From Membranihabitans maritimus (GTDB lineage Bacteria; Bacteroidota; Bacteroidia; Chitinophagales; Saprospiraceae), in assembly GCF_021729145.1 (NCBI RefSeq), contig NZ_JAJSLW010000004.1, positions 62,001 to 126,000 on the forward strand: 64,000 nucleotides of DNA, in the 5' to 3' direction. Each line of letters opens with the position of its first letter. Within the stretch, counting starts at the first letter, position 1. The notes below the pieces were generated by a model that saw only the letters and a program-made list of their open reading frames with translations, had not been told where the DNA came from and did no database searches. The position numbers and the translations under genes are program-made. Of this stretch, positions 53,901 through 63,106 are shown in pieces.

Positions 53901-56516
53901 ACATTTAGCAGCAATAAAGAAAAGTATAATGTGGGTGAAAATATTGAGATTTCTCTTCCGGAATTTCAAATGGGGAGAGCGTTGGTTAGTATTGAAACCG
54001 GATCAGAAATTATAGATCAATTTTGGGTTACACCAAACGAAAACAATAGCTTTGACTTCGATGCTACACCCGAAATGGCTCCAAATATTTTTGTAAACGT
54101 ATCTCTTATCCAACCACATGAAAACACGAAAAATGACCTTCCCATTCGAATGTATGGGGTTCAATCCATTGAGATAGAAGACCCCAATACACATTTAAAT
54201 CCCCAACTTTCAATGCCTGACGAACTGGAACCGGAAAAGCCCGTAACCATTGAAATTTCCGAAGCCAATAACAAAGCTATGACCTACACGATAGCAGTTG
54301 TAGACGAAGGTTTGTTAGACCTCACAGGCTTCAGTACCCCGGCTCCCTGGTCGTACTTTTATTCAAAAGAAGCTTTGGGCATCAAAACCTGGGACATGTA
54401 CAAATATGTTATCGGGGCATTTTCAGGTGAAATGGCCGGTCTATTGGCTTTGGGAGGTGATGAGTTTATCAAACCCAACGATGCCAACAAAGTCAACCGC
54501 TTCAAACCCGTTGTAAAATTTCTTGGACCTTACTCTCTGGAAAAAGGGGAGAAAAAAAGCCATACTTTCACGATGCCCAACTATGTAGGTTCCGTGCGAA
54601 CTATGGTAGTAGCCGGAGAAAATCAAGCTTACGGATCAGTCGAAAAAACAACGCCTGTAAAGAAACCATTAATGGTTCTGGCCACACTTCCTCGGGTATT
54701 GGGGCCTTCAGAGCAGGTGAAATTACCGGTCACTGTTTTTGCGATGGATCCCAATATAAAGAACGTTACCATAAGAGTGGAACCCAATAAATTGCTAGAG
54801 AATAATGGGCCGACCACTAAAACCGTAAAGTTCAATGAGACAGGAGAAAAAGTCATCAATTTTGACCTGGATGTTACTGAAGCCATTGGAATCGGAAAAG
54901 TAAAAATTAGTGCTACAAGTGGAGGACAATCCGCCACGGATGAAATTGAACTGGCCGTAAGGGCGCCCAGTGCCGAAATTTCCCATGTCGAGGAAGGAGT
55001 TATAACCCCGGAAACTACCTATTCTACGGAATACAGTTCATTAGGACTTCCGGGTACAAACCAGGGTGTTGTGGAAATATCATCCATTCCTCCTCTAAAT
55101 TTGGAACAAAGGATGCAATACTTGATCCGGTATCCACACGGATGCCTGGAACAAATTACTTCTTCGGTATTTCCACAATTGTACCTTCCCGGGATTCTGG
55201 AACTGACAAATACCCAACAAGAAGAGATTCAAAATAATATTACTGCGGGTATAGATATCCTAAAGGGCTTTCAAATAGGAAACGGCAGTTTTAGTTACTG
55301 GCCGGGGGCCTATAGTGAAACTTCAGAATGGGGCACTAATTACATCGGGCATTTTTTGTTAGAAGCAAAAAGCAAGGGATATTCCATTCCCCAAAATGGT
55401 ATGGAGAAATGGCTGAGGTACCAAAAACTCTCAGCAAACACATGGGCTCCTTCCCAAAGTCGGAATAGCGGATATTACAATGGTGAATTAGTACAAGCGT
55501 ACCGGCTTTACACACTAGCACTCGCCGGACAGCCCGAAATGGGAGCTATGAACCGACTTAAGGAACTTTCCCGGATTTCTATTGCAGCCCAATGGAGGTT
55601 GGCCGGGGCCTATTTCCTGGCCGGAAAAGAAGAAACGGCCCTAAATATTGTAGACAACATTTCCACAGATGTTAAACAATACCATGAATTGGGTCATACT
55701 TTTGGCAGCGATTTGAGAGACCATGCCATGATACTTGAAGTACTGTCTCTCCTAAATGATAAAGTAAGGGGTAAAAAAATCTTTGACCAGGTAGCTGAAG
55801 AACTGGCTTCGCAGCGCTGGTTAAGTACCCAGTCTACTGCTTACTCTTTGCTGGCCATTAGCAAGTTCATCGATGGAGACCAGGGTTCCGGTACCGAGTT
55901 CCAAATAACTATCAATGGAAAATCCAAGGATATCTCATCGACAAAACCGATTTACCAGGAACATTTGGATTTCATATCTAATTCCAACGGGAATATTTCG
56001 GTTCGGAACAATGGTTCAAAAGACCTCTTCATTCGGGTACAGACTTCCGGGATCCCTTTGAGAGATGATGTAGGTGCACAAACCAGCGATCTTCATCTTT
56101 CTACACGTTACCTTACTTTGAATGGAGAAGAAATAACAGAGGAAGCTATAGACCAGGGGACGGATTTTATTTGTGAAGTAACCGTTTCAAATCCCGGGCT
56201 CAGGGGTACATACGAAGAACTGGCGCTTACACAAATTTTTCCTTCAGGATGGGAAATTCGCAATACCCGCATGGATATTCAGTCGCCTAATTTTATTTCA
56301 GATTCCCCGGAATACGAGGATATCAGGGATGACCGTGTTTATAAATATTTCGACTTAAAACCCAACGGAAGCAAAACGTTTTCGACTATACTCAATGCCA
56401 GTTACCTCGGCACCTTTTATTTACCAGGTATATATTGCGAAGCCATGTACGACCGGTCCATTCATGCCAAGTCCCCGGGTAAATGGGTAAAAGTCGTACA
56501 ACCGGGGATCGAATAA
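50955..56516 (+). CDS. Bacterial alpha-2-macroglobulin family lipoprotein
   Basis: 1853 residues. The N-terminus looks like a lipoprotein signal (FQCQK, Cys19, not a perfect lipobox). Macroglobulin-type beta domains fill the first two thirds, with DRGVWRPGDSLYLTFVLE typical of MG3/4. The thioester motif is present: GCLEQ with Cys1397, inside the alpha-helical TED domain (YPHGCLEQITSSVFPQLYL). LAQWRLAGAYFLAGKEETAL-like helices and a receptor-like C-terminal domain end it. Such proteins trap attacking proteases in the periplasm by covalent capture and are usually paired with PBP1C, which is the next gene here, 12 bp away. A Shine-Dalgarno-like AAAAGGT precedes the ATG. Confidence 0.94.
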   Translation: MNIKHFFIFAATLLSFQCQKQANSEERTDFTPYISGFTTGMISSHSSIKIKLREKVPESIMENPLNPDILMISPKVSGTIQWTNHQTLEFIPEIPLSSGQTYTATLDLGALEWLNIQEDFNFKFHTIPQGIFIQNKGMQPYTNNDLSLQQYHVKVQTADIVNFTHLESSFTATQNGEKRPIRWEKMGEQKLFNLTIDSIQRGTEPSRVILSWTGEKIQMKNNGKEIIEIPSINDFTLLGTSVYQQPNQYLTLHMSDPLLENQNLEGLIHFQPSEKIRIDLEGNDIHIYPEKRLVGEKTIVVEKAVKNTVGRSLSNKIEKTESFTSIKPALELVSSGVILPKTGNLTFPFKAVNLNGINLRIIKIYEENIPQFFQTNQFDGYNELSRVGRIVYKDKIQLSSQKPIDYGTWNTFSIDLSRLIEVEPGAIYRIHLSFEPSQSLYPCDSVFGNTEDIVFNTEDEISDSEAALFDNPNTYYWDDFDIDYDYGNYNWRDRDNPCTPSYYMSSGRSIAQNILASDLGIIAKKDASNNLKLAVTNLQTTDPQGGVKINIFNFQNQLINSVNTDSKGFAEIPLPNKPFFLLAEQGNQKGYLRLDDGSSLSMSMFDVSGKETQKGMKGFLYGDRGVWRPGDSLYLTFVLEKSNTQIPESHPVIFELLTPDRQLYTREVLTTSLNGFYDFRTGTTTSDPTGNWLARIKVGGSEFTQTIKIETVKPNRLKINIDFGADIISKGSIQKGQLYSQWLHGAKAGNLKTDIELSIRSGDTKFEKYPDYNFDDPSIEFSTEDKIIFEGQTDQNGNVIFDPSIEISENVPGMLRANYKIRVFEKSGDFSVDNHPIYYSPYNSYVGIKIPKGNGYNGALYSNETNLIPIVSLDENGNPVNRNRIKIEIFDIKWQWWWERAENDDLSRYISNKSANLIKTDYVNTLNGKALYELNFNKDLYGRKLIRITDPVSGHSTGQTFYVTYKGWWDNSGDRPEGAEMLTFSSNKEKYNVGENIEISLPEFQMGRALVSIETGSEIIDQFWVTPNENNSFDFDATPEMAPNIFVNVSLIQPHENTKNDLPIRMYGVQSIEIEDPNTHLNPQLSMPDELEPEKPVTIEISEANNKAMTYTIAVVDEGLLDLTGFSTPAPWSYFYSKEALGIKTWDMYKYVIGAFSGEMAGLLALGGDEFIKPNDANKVNRFKPVVKFLGPYSLEKGEKKSHTFTMPNYVGSVRTMVVAGENQAYGSVEKTTPVKKPLMVLATLPRVLGPSEQVKLPVTVFAMDPNIKNVTIRVEPNKLLENNGPTTKTVKFNETGEKVINFDLDVTEAIGIGKVKISATSGGQSATDEIELAVRAPSAEISHVEEGVITPETTYSTEYSSLGLPGTNQGVVEISSIPPLNLEQRMQYLIRYPHGCLEQITSSVFPQLYLPGILELTNTQQEEIQNNITAGIDILKGFQIGNGSFSYWPGAYSETSEWGTNYIGHFLLEAKSKGYSIPQNGMEKWLRYQKLSANTWAPSQSRNSGYYNGELVQAYRLYTLALAGQPEMGAMNRLKELSRISIAAQWRLAGAYFLAGKEETALNIVDNISTDVKQYHELGHTFGSDLRDHAMILEVLSLLNDKVRGKKIFDQVAEELASQRWLSTQSTAYSLLAISKFIDGDQGSGTEFQITINGKSKDISSTKPIYQEHLDFISNSNGNISVRNNGSKDLFIRVQTSGIPLRDDVGAQTSDLHLSTRYLTLNGEEITEEAIDQGTDFICEVTVSNPGLRGTYEELALTQIFPSGWEIRNTRMDIQSPNFISDSPEYEDIRDDRVYKYFDLKPNGSKTFSTILNASYLGTFYLPGIYCEAMYDRSIHAKSPGKWVKVVQPGIE

Positions 56517-56528
56517 GGAATTGATATT

Positions 56529-58856
56529 TTGAAATATACATGTAACAATCTTAAAAGAAAATGGGTAGTTTTTTCCCTTTTGATATCAGGTACACTCCTG
56601 ATAGGGTATTGTTTTTTCTTACTTCCTGCTCCGCTTTTTGACGATCCGACTTCCACTGTCTTAGAGGATAAACAAGGACAAATACTCTCTGCCCGAATCG
56701 CGGAAGATGGCCAATGGAGGTTCCCTGAAATGGATTCCCTGCCCTATAAATACAAAACAGCTGTCCGTTATTTCGAAGATGAATATTTTTACTACCACCC
56801 GGGTATTAACCCGGTCTCACTAATGAGAGCAGCCTGGCAAAATTTGACCTCAAAAAAAATTCAAAGCGGTGGAAGCACTTTAACTATGCAGGTAATCAGA
56901 CTTTCTCGCAAAAATAAGCCCAGAAGCTACCTGGAAAAGGTCAAGGAGATTATTTTGGCAACACGCCTGGAATGGCGTTTTTCTAAGGCTGAAATATTTC
57001 GGCTCTATGCTTCCCACGCCCCTTTCGGGGGAAATGTTGTAGGGCTTCAGGCAGCATCCTGGAGATACTTCGCAAGGTCTCCTGAATTATTGTCCTGGGC
57101 AGAGACTGCTACACTGGCAGTTCTTCCCAATGCCCCTTCCTTAATTTACCCGGGAAAGAACCAAAAGCAACTGGAAGAAAAACGCAACCGTCTATTGGAC
57201 AAGCTAATGGGAAAAGGCATTCTTACAAAAGAAGAAAACGAACTGGCAAAATCCGAACCATTGCCCGACAAACCACACCCCCTTCCACAAGCAACACCTC
57301 ACTTGTTGAATAAAGCAATGGCCGAGGGTAAAGATGGGCAAATCATACCGTCTACAATAGATGCCGGATTGCAGGACCAACTTACTCAACTAATCGACCG
57401 TTACCACTCCTCTCTTTCAAAAAACGAAATTCACAATGGGGCTATTCTGGTACTCGATGTCAAAAATGCCACTGTAAAAGGCTACATAGGTAATACCCAA
57501 TGCAAAGAGGAAGGAAGTGGCAGCAGTGTGGATATCATTACGGCTCCCCGTAGTACGGGCAGTACTCTTAAGCCCTTTTTGTTTGCAGCTATGCTCGAAG
57601 AGGGCATGCTTCTACCCGAGGCCCTAATAGAAGATATTCCTACCCGCATTTCCGGATATGCGCCTCAAAATTTTGATCAAACCTATAGTGGAGCTGTACC
57701 GGCGGACCAGGCACTTACCCGCTCCCTGAATGTTCCTGCTGTGAGAATGTTGCAAGACTATGGAATTCCTCCCTTCTACAATCGATTACGAAGGTTGGGA
57801 CTCGAATCAATTGACAAAGGCCCGGACCACTACGGCCTGTCACTTATACTGGGAGGCGCCGAATCCAGCCTTTGGGAACTTTGTCTGGCCTATTATTTTA
57901 TGGCCAAAAAACTTAGGGAAGAACCAATAACCTCGATAACATACTCACATAAAGACGAAAAAATAACCAGGAAGCTAAATGATTTTGGCAAAGGGTCCAT
58001 ATACCAAACCTTTGAAGTATTGACCGGGTTAAACAGGCCATTTCAGGAAGGAGCATGGAAAATCTTTGATTCTTCGAGAAAAATAGCCTGGAAAACCGGA
58101 ACCAGTTTTGGATTCAGGGATGCGTGGGCCATAGGAATTACCCCGGAGTATATTGTAGGAATTTGGGCAGGTAATGCAGATGGAGAAGGAAGACCCGGAT
58201 TAACCGGTATCCAGACCGCAGCACCCATATTATTTGATGCTTTTGATCTTCTACCTCCTACTTCATGGTTTTATTCTCCTGAAATGGATCTAACTACTAT
58301 AAATACTTGCTCAAAAAGCGGTTACAGGGCTTCAGTAAATTGTTCCGGGATAAAAGAAATGAATGTGGTAAAAAATGGTTTGAAATTTCCATCTTGTCCT
58401 TATCACCATAAAATTCATCTAGATGAGACAAAACAGTATCAAGTTAATAGTCGATGTTACCCGGTCCATCTCATGAAAGAAGAAAAATGGTTCGTTCTTC
58501 CTACTGTACAGGAATGGTATTACAAAACCAACAATCCGGATTATCGATCACTCCCCCCCTTCATGGAATCCTGCAATAACAATGAAAACACAGAAATGCA
58601 ACTCATTTATCCTACGAAGAAAATGCAAATATTCCTGGCCAAAGACCTTGATGGGTACCTCAATCCAACGATATTTGAGTTAGCTCACCGAAAACCCGGA
58701 ACGAAAGTATTCTGGTTTATTGATGAAGAGTACCTGGGATATACCCGACAAATTCACAAAATGGAAATTATCACAACGGAAGGGATGCACAAAATTACCA
58801 TAGTAGATGAAAATGGAAACGATATGGAAAAGGATATTGAGTTTATTGGAAGGTAG
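56529..58856 (+). CDS. pbpC: Penicillin-binding protein 1C
   Basis: 775 residues. A TTG start is used: no ATG is available before the single membrane helix (about 12 to 32), and AAGGA sits 8 bases upstream. The GT51 glycosyltransferase domain (about 55 to 215) shows YFEDEYFYYHPGINP, GGSTLTMQVIRLS and RLEWRFSKAEIF. The transpeptidase has Ser345-T-L-Lys348, a SLN motif (TRSLNVPAVRML) and KTGTS (from Lys522). The last ~85 residues are the PBP1C-specific C-terminal beta domain. It polymerises and cross-links peptidoglycan, probably in wall repair with the alpha-2-macroglobulin encoded upstream. Confidence 0.94.
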   Translation: MKYTCNNLKRKWVVFSLLISGTLLIGYCFFLLPAPLFDDPTSTVLEDKQGQILSARIAEDGQWRFPEMDSLPYKYKTAVRYFEDEYFYYHPGINPVSLMRAAWQNLTSKKIQSGGSTLTMQVIRLSRKNKPRSYLEKVKEIILATRLEWRFSKAEIFRLYASHAPFGGNVVGLQAASWRYFARSPELLSWAETATLAVLPNAPSLIYPGKNQKQLEEKRNRLLDKLMGKGILTKEENELAKSEPLPDKPHPLPQATPHLLNKAMAEGKDGQIIPSTIDAGLQDQLTQLIDRYHSSLSKNEIHNGAILVLDVKNATVKGYIGNTQCKEEGSGSSVDIITAPRSTGSTLKPFLFAAMLEEGMLLPEALIEDIPTRISGYAPQNFDQTYSGAVPADQALTRSLNVPAVRMLQDYGIPPFYNRLRRLGLESIDKGPDHYGLSLILGGAESSLWELCLAYYFMAKKLREEPITSITYSHKDEKITRKLNDFGKGSIYQTFEVLTGLNRPFQEGAWKIFDSSRKIAWKTGTSFGFRDAWAIGITPEYIVGIWAGNADGEGRPGLTGIQTAAPILFDAFDLLPPTSWFYSPEMDLTTINTCSKSGYRASVNCSGIKEMNVVKNGLKFPSCPYHHKIHLDETKQYQVNSRCYPVHLMKEEKWFVLPTVQEWYYKTNNPDYRSLPPFMESCNNNENTEMQLIYPTKKMQIFLAKDLDGYLNPTIFELAHRKPGTKVFWFIDEEYLGYTRQIHKMEIITTEGMHKITIVDENGNDMEKDIEFIGR

Positions 58857-58912
58857 AATTAATCTCATAAGCCGGTATATTACTGAACTTTCTTATTTTG
58901 GTAGAAAACAGC

Positions 58913-59995
58913 ATGAAAATTTACTGCATCTATCTAATTTCATTTATCCTAATAGGATGTCATTCAAAAAACGAAAAATCTGATGTGAGTACAACACCGA
59001 GAATAAAACTTACTCTGGAGGAGGCCAATCGCCTCTCCCGGCTCCCCTTGCACTGCATGCAGGTCGAGTATCCCAATAAGCTTAGTCAAGTTCTTTCGGA
59101 TTCGACCGGACTCAAATCGCCCCGGGAGTTGCACCCCGCATTTTACGGTTGTTTTGACTGGCACTCATCCGTCCACGGACACTGGATGCTTGTCCGGCTG
59201 CTAAAAGAGTTTCCAGATATTGACGACCACAAATCGATAAAAGCAAAACTTTATCAGAACATATCAAGAGAAAATATATTATCCGAACTCAGTTATTTTC
59301 GAAAAGACCCTAATTATGAAAGAACATATGGGTGGGCATGGTTACTAAAACTAGCTGAGGAATTACATACCTGGGAATCTCCTTTCGCTAAAGGATTAGA
59401 AAAAAACTTGCAGCCATTAACAGATTATATCGTTCAGCGTTACCTGGAATTCTTACCTAAACTTCATTATCCTATAAGAGTAGGTGAACATTCTAACACA
59501 GCGTTTGGTATGTCCTTTGCTTTGGACTTTGCACAAACTACAGGACATGCTCCATTAAAAGACTTAATCTCCCAAAGAGCCCGGGACTTCTATATTAACG
59601 ATCAATCCTGCCCTATTGATTGGGAACCCAGTGGCTTTGACTTCCTTTCTCCTTGCCTGGAAGAAGCAAACATCATGAAAAAAGTGTTGTCCAACGAAGA
59701 ATTTTCTGAATGGATTCAAAGTTTCCTTCCTCAATTATCCCAGTCAGACTTTATATTACAACCGGGTATTGTTTCAGACCGATCAGACGGGAAACTCGTA
59801 CACCTTGACGGAGTAAATTTCAGCAGAGCATGGTGCCTGTACAATATATCCGAGGAAATGGAAGGCCTTGAGCATCTGAAAACATTAGCAAACTCCCATA
59901 TTTCCTATTCATTGCCACACATAGTAGATAATAATTACGAAGGAACCCATTGGTTAGCTTCATTTGCAGTTTACGCACTCAATCACTCTGACTGA
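58913..59995 (+). CDS. DUF2891 lipoprotein
   Basis: 360 residues from the ATG at 58913 (an upstream TTG adds five). The signal peptide ends in a lipobox (LIGC). DUF2891 features: LTLEEANRLSRLPLHCMQVEYPN, RELHPAFYGCFDWHSSVHGHWMLVRLL, PIRVGEHSNTAFGMSFALDFA, FDFLSPCLEEANIM and GTHWLASFAVYAL. The conserved His and Cys residues suggest a metal-dependent or hydrolytic activity, but none is established. The TGA overlaps the ATG of the transporter gene by one base, so the pair is translationally coupled. Confidence 0.9.
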   Translation: MKIYCIYLISFILIGCHSKNEKSDVSTTPRIKLTLEEANRLSRLPLHCMQVEYPNKLSQVLSDSTGLKSPRELHPAFYGCFDWHSSVHGHWMLVRLLKEFPDIDDHKSIKAKLYQNISRENILSELSYFRKDPNYERTYGWAWLLKLAEELHTWESPFAKGLEKNLQPLTDYIVQRYLEFLPKLHYPIRVGEHSNTAFGMSFALDFAQTTGHAPLKDLISQRARDFYINDQSCPIDWEPSGFDFLSPCLEEANIMKKVLSNEEFSEWIQSFLPQLSQSDFILQPGIVSDRSDGKLVHLDGVNFSRAWCLYNISEEMEGLEHLKTLANSHISYSLPHIVDNNYEGTHWLASFAVYALNHSD

Positions 59996-61197
59996 TGAAA
60001 AACTATTTAAAAAACATCGATCCCGGCACACTGGTAGCCGCTGCGTTTATAGGTCCTGGTACAGTGACGGTATGTACATTAGCAGGTGCTAAATTTGGAT
60101 ATTCTTTGCTATGGGTGATGTTGCTTTCTATTTTCGCTACTATAGTGTTACAGGAAATGGCTTCCAGAATTGGCATTATTTCTCAAAAAAACATCCCCTC
60201 AATTGTAAAGCAGCAAATAAAAAACAAGTATATCAAAACAGCAGCAATTATTTTGATTTTTTCTGCTATTGTAATAGGAAACGCAGCTTATGAGGCTGGT
60301 AATTTAAGCGGTGCTTCACTGGGATTGGAAGCTATTCTAGGTCCTAACCCAACCCTCCCTTATCCTTTTTTAACGGGGATTGTAGCATTTTCCTTCCTGT
60401 ATATCGGAAGTTATAAAGTCCTGGAAAAATGCATGATTGGTCTTGTAATCCTTATGAGTCTTTCTTTCATCCTAGCTGCTGTCCTCATACACCCATCCCT
60501 TTCGCAAATATTTCAAAATATTTTTGTGCCTCAAATCCCCCAGGGTGGATTGTTAATGATCATCAGCTTAGTTGGTACTACTATTGTTCCCTACAATTTA
60601 TTTCTCCATTCGTCCCTTGTAAAGGAAAAGTGGGGAAAAAGTTCTGACCTTAAATCCTCGAGAATCGACACTGTGGTTTCTATTTTGCTCGGAGGTCTGA
60701 TCTCTATTTCTATAATCATTGTTTCAGCCGGTAGTGGATTAAGCGATATAAATAATGTCCTGGATATGGTGATTGGTTTAGAACCTATTTTTGGTCAATG
60801 GGCAAAATACCTGATAGGAATTGGCTTATTCGCAGCAGGGATTACTTCTTCCATTACAGCCCCGCTGGCAGCATCCTATGTAGCCCAAGGTTGTTTTGGT
60901 TGGGAATACGGAATAAGAAATTGGAAGTTTAAGTCCGTCTGGATGTTTATCATATTCATCGGTCTTTTATTTTCCTCACTGGACATTCGTCCGATCGACC
61001 TTATTCAGTTCGCCCAGGTAGCTAACGGTTTATTACTTCCGGTAATAGCTATATTCCTCTGGTGGGCCGTAAATAAAAAAGCAATTTTGGGTAATAACAA
61101 GAATACATTAATTCAAAACATGGTAACCGGTCTAATCATTATTTTAACGATAATATTGGGGCTGAATACTATATTAAATATATTGACGAGTGGATAA
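59995..61197 (+). CDS. NRAMP-family-like membrane transporter with non-canonical metal site
   Basis: 400 residues, about eleven membrane helices. The overall fold follows NRAMP (helix 1 VAAAFIGPGTVTVCTLAGAKFGYSLLWVM; helix 6 GTTIVPYNLFLHSSLV; LFAAGITSSITAPLAASYVAQG). However, the canonical DPGN of helix 1 aligns with G20-P-G-T23, and the canonical M-P-H of helix 6 with V198-P-Y, so the Asp, Asn and Met that hold transition metals are all replaced. It may carry another ion or substrate. It should not be called MntH. Its start overlaps the DUF2891 stop. Confidence 0.82.
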   Translation: MKNYLKNIDPGTLVAAAFIGPGTVTVCTLAGAKFGYSLLWVMLLSIFATIVLQEMASRIGIISQKNIPSIVKQQIKNKYIKTAAIILIFSAIVIGNAAYEAGNLSGASLGLEAILGPNPTLPYPFLTGIVAFSFLYIGSYKVLEKCMIGLVILMSLSFILAAVLIHPSLSQIFQNIFVPQIPQGGLLMIISLVGTTIVPYNLFLHSSLVKEKWGKSSDLKSSRIDTVVSILLGGLISISIIIVSAGSGLSDINNVLDMVIGLEPIFGQWAKYLIGIGLFAAGITSSITAPLAASYVAQGCFGWEYGIRNWKFKSVWMFIIFIGLLFSSLDIRPIDLIQFAQVANGLLLPVIAIFLWWAVNKKAILGNNKNTLIQNMVTGLIIILTIILGLNTILNILTSG

Positions 61198-61241
61198 TTT
61201 TTCAGACAAAAACCCAATTTCAATTAACAAATAATTATTAA

Positions 61242-62876
61242 ATGGAATCTATTTTAGATACGTTATTATCGGTTTCGGTGGAAAATGAGGTTGTGGAATT
61301 TAAGAAAGCTAGGAATCAATTCAATAAAGATAAATTGGGCAAGTATTTTTCCGCTCTAAGTAATGAAGCTAATTTACTGGGCAAATCCCATGCATGGTTG
61401 GTTTTTGGTGTAGCCGATGACCGTTCTATAATAGGTACAGAGATCACTGACAATCAACTCAACGATTACAAAACAGAAATTGCCCAGCACACCTCACCTC
61501 GTACCAATTTCACAAATATCAATCAAGTAATAAAGAACGGAAATAAAGTACTTCTTTTTGAGATACCTGCAGCACCACAGGGTATGCCTGTATCCTGGAA
61601 GGGGTTTAATTACGGAAGAGATGGAGAAAGTCTTGGCCCTTTGAATAACGATGAATACATGACGATCCGAAAACAAGCAAACCAGCAGGATTGGAGTGCG
61701 CGAGTTATCCCTAATGCTAATATCGATGATTTATCAAAGGAGGCGATTCGACAAGCCCGAATAAGATTTGCTCAAAAAAATCCAAAGTTAAAAAAACAAA
61801 TTAAAGAGTGGTCAGATAGAGTATTCTTGAACAAAGCAAAAATAACAATAAAAGGCAAAGTAACTCCTACCGCAATCTTGCTTCTTGGAAAACCTGAATC
61901 CGAACATTTTATCACCCCTTCCACATCCAAAATATCATGGATATTGAAAGACAACTTCAATATTGAAAAGGATTACGAGCATTTTTTCTGTCCACTTTTA
62001 ATAAATGTGGAGAAACTTTACAATAAAATCAGAAACTTAAAATACCGCTATATAAAGGATGGATCACTTTTCCCCGATGAAGTAGATCAATATGACCCAT
62101 ATATAATACGTGAAGCGCTGAACAATTGCATTGCACATCAAGACTACACATTGGGTGGTAAAATACTTGTCGTAGAAAGCGAAAATGCTTCCTTAACATT
62201 TTCTAACGCAGGATCCTTTATTCCACAAAGTGTAGAATATGTTATTAAAGCCGATGCTCCGGAATCTACTTATCGCAATAAATTTTTATCAGATGCCATG
62301 GTCAATTTGAATATGATCGATACCATAGGAAGTGGTATAAAACGCATGTTCAATATCCAAAGACACAAGTTTTTTCCCTTACCTGAATACGATTTATCCA
62401 ACAATAAAGTACAAGTCACTATTATTGGAAAAATTCTGGATATTAACTATGCCCGCAAATTAGCCCAAATGCCCGAACTCATTTTAGATGAAATTATTCT
62501 ATTGGATAAAGTGGCTAAAAAGAAGGAATTGACTAAAAATGAAATCAAGATTTTACGATCTAAAAAATTAGTTGAAGGCAGGAAACCCAATTTCCACATT
62601 TCTTCTAAAGTAGCTTTGGCCACTAATGAAAAAGGAGAGTATATTAAATGGAAGGGCTTTGATGAAAATTACTACAAAGATCTTATTGTTAAGTACCTTG
62701 AAGAATTTGGAAAAGCACGAAAATCAGATTTTAAAAAGTTATTGATGAATAAATTACCTGCCGTGTTAGACGAAAACCAGAAAGAACATAAGATTAAAAA
62801 CCTCCTTCAGAAAATGAAAAATGAAAAGCTTATTACGATTAATAAAAGTCGCTATTGGGTTCTAGACGAGATTTAG
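61242..62876 (+). CDS. AlbA_2/Schlafen-type putative nucleic-acid-binding protein
   Basis: 544 residues. Residues about 10 to 150 form an AlbA_2 (Schlafen, divergent AAA-4) domain: NEVVEFKKARNQFNKDKLGKYFSALSNEANLLG, HAWLVFGVADDRSIIGT, and PVSWKGFNYGRDGESLGPL. Residues about 280 to 400 are the ATPase-like part (YIIREALNNCIAHQDYTLGGKI, NPG-like LTFSNAGSFIP, DTIGSGIKRMF). Winged-helix segments end it. Such proteins act as transcription regulators or in defence. The stop codon lies within the first two units of an 11-bp tandem repeat. Confidence 0.87.
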   Translation: MESILDTLLSVSVENEVVEFKKARNQFNKDKLGKYFSALSNEANLLGKSHAWLVFGVADDRSIIGTEITDNQLNDYKTEIAQHTSPRTNFTNINQVIKNGNKVLLFEIPAAPQGMPVSWKGFNYGRDGESLGPLNNDEYMTIRKQANQQDWSARVIPNANIDDLSKEAIRQARIRFAQKNPKLKKQIKEWSDRVFLNKAKITIKGKVTPTAILLLGKPESEHFITPSTSKISWILKDNFNIEKDYEHFFCPLLINVEKLYNKIRNLKYRYIKDGSLFPDEVDQYDPYIIREALNNCIAHQDYTLGGKILVVESENASLTFSNAGSFIPQSVEYVIKADAPESTYRNKFLSDAMVNLNMIDTIGSGIKRMFNIQRHKFFPLPEYDLSNNKVQVTIIGKILDINYARKLAQMPELILDEIILLDKVAKKKELTKNEIKILRSKKLVEGRKPNFHISSKVALATNEKGEYIKWKGFDENYYKDLIVKYLEEFGKARKSDFKKLLMNKLPAVLDENQKEHKIKNLLQKMKNEKLITINKSRYWVLDEI

Positions 62877-62918
62877 ACGAGATTTAGACGAGATTTAGAC
62901 GAGATTTAGACGAGATTT
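62864..62918. repeat. 11-bp tandem repeat (5 units) at the end of the AlbA-type gene
   Basis: Five perfect copies of AGACGAGATTT. The AlbA-type gene reads into the array as L-D-E-I and stops at the TAG made by the junction of units 1 and 2. Because 11 is not a multiple of three, each unit shifts the frame, but every junction recreates TTTAG. The remainder of the gap 62919..63106 shows no gene. Confidence 0.9.
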
Positions 62919-63106
62919 GCAGCACTTTTACACAAATAAGCATAAATCATATATGTAATACACACTAATGCAAACACAAAAAATTAATTTAACACAAATA
63001 TTAATTTAGACGAAAATCGTATAAAATCAGATTCTGAGCACAGACCATCACAGGCACATGAATCGGGTAAAAAATATCACCTTTCGGATACGAATTATCG
63101 GATTTT

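Noticed and set aside
60003-60033. Reading the early D-P-G of the NRAMP-like protein (residues 9 to 11) as the canonical metal motif
   Set aside because: Alignment to the following GAKFGYSLLW segment shows that the canonical position is the later G-P-G-T (residues 20 to 23).
59995-61197. Naming the NRAMP-like gene mntH
   Set aside because: The metal-binding motifs DPGN and MPH are replaced by GPGT and VPY, so manganese transport cannot be assumed.
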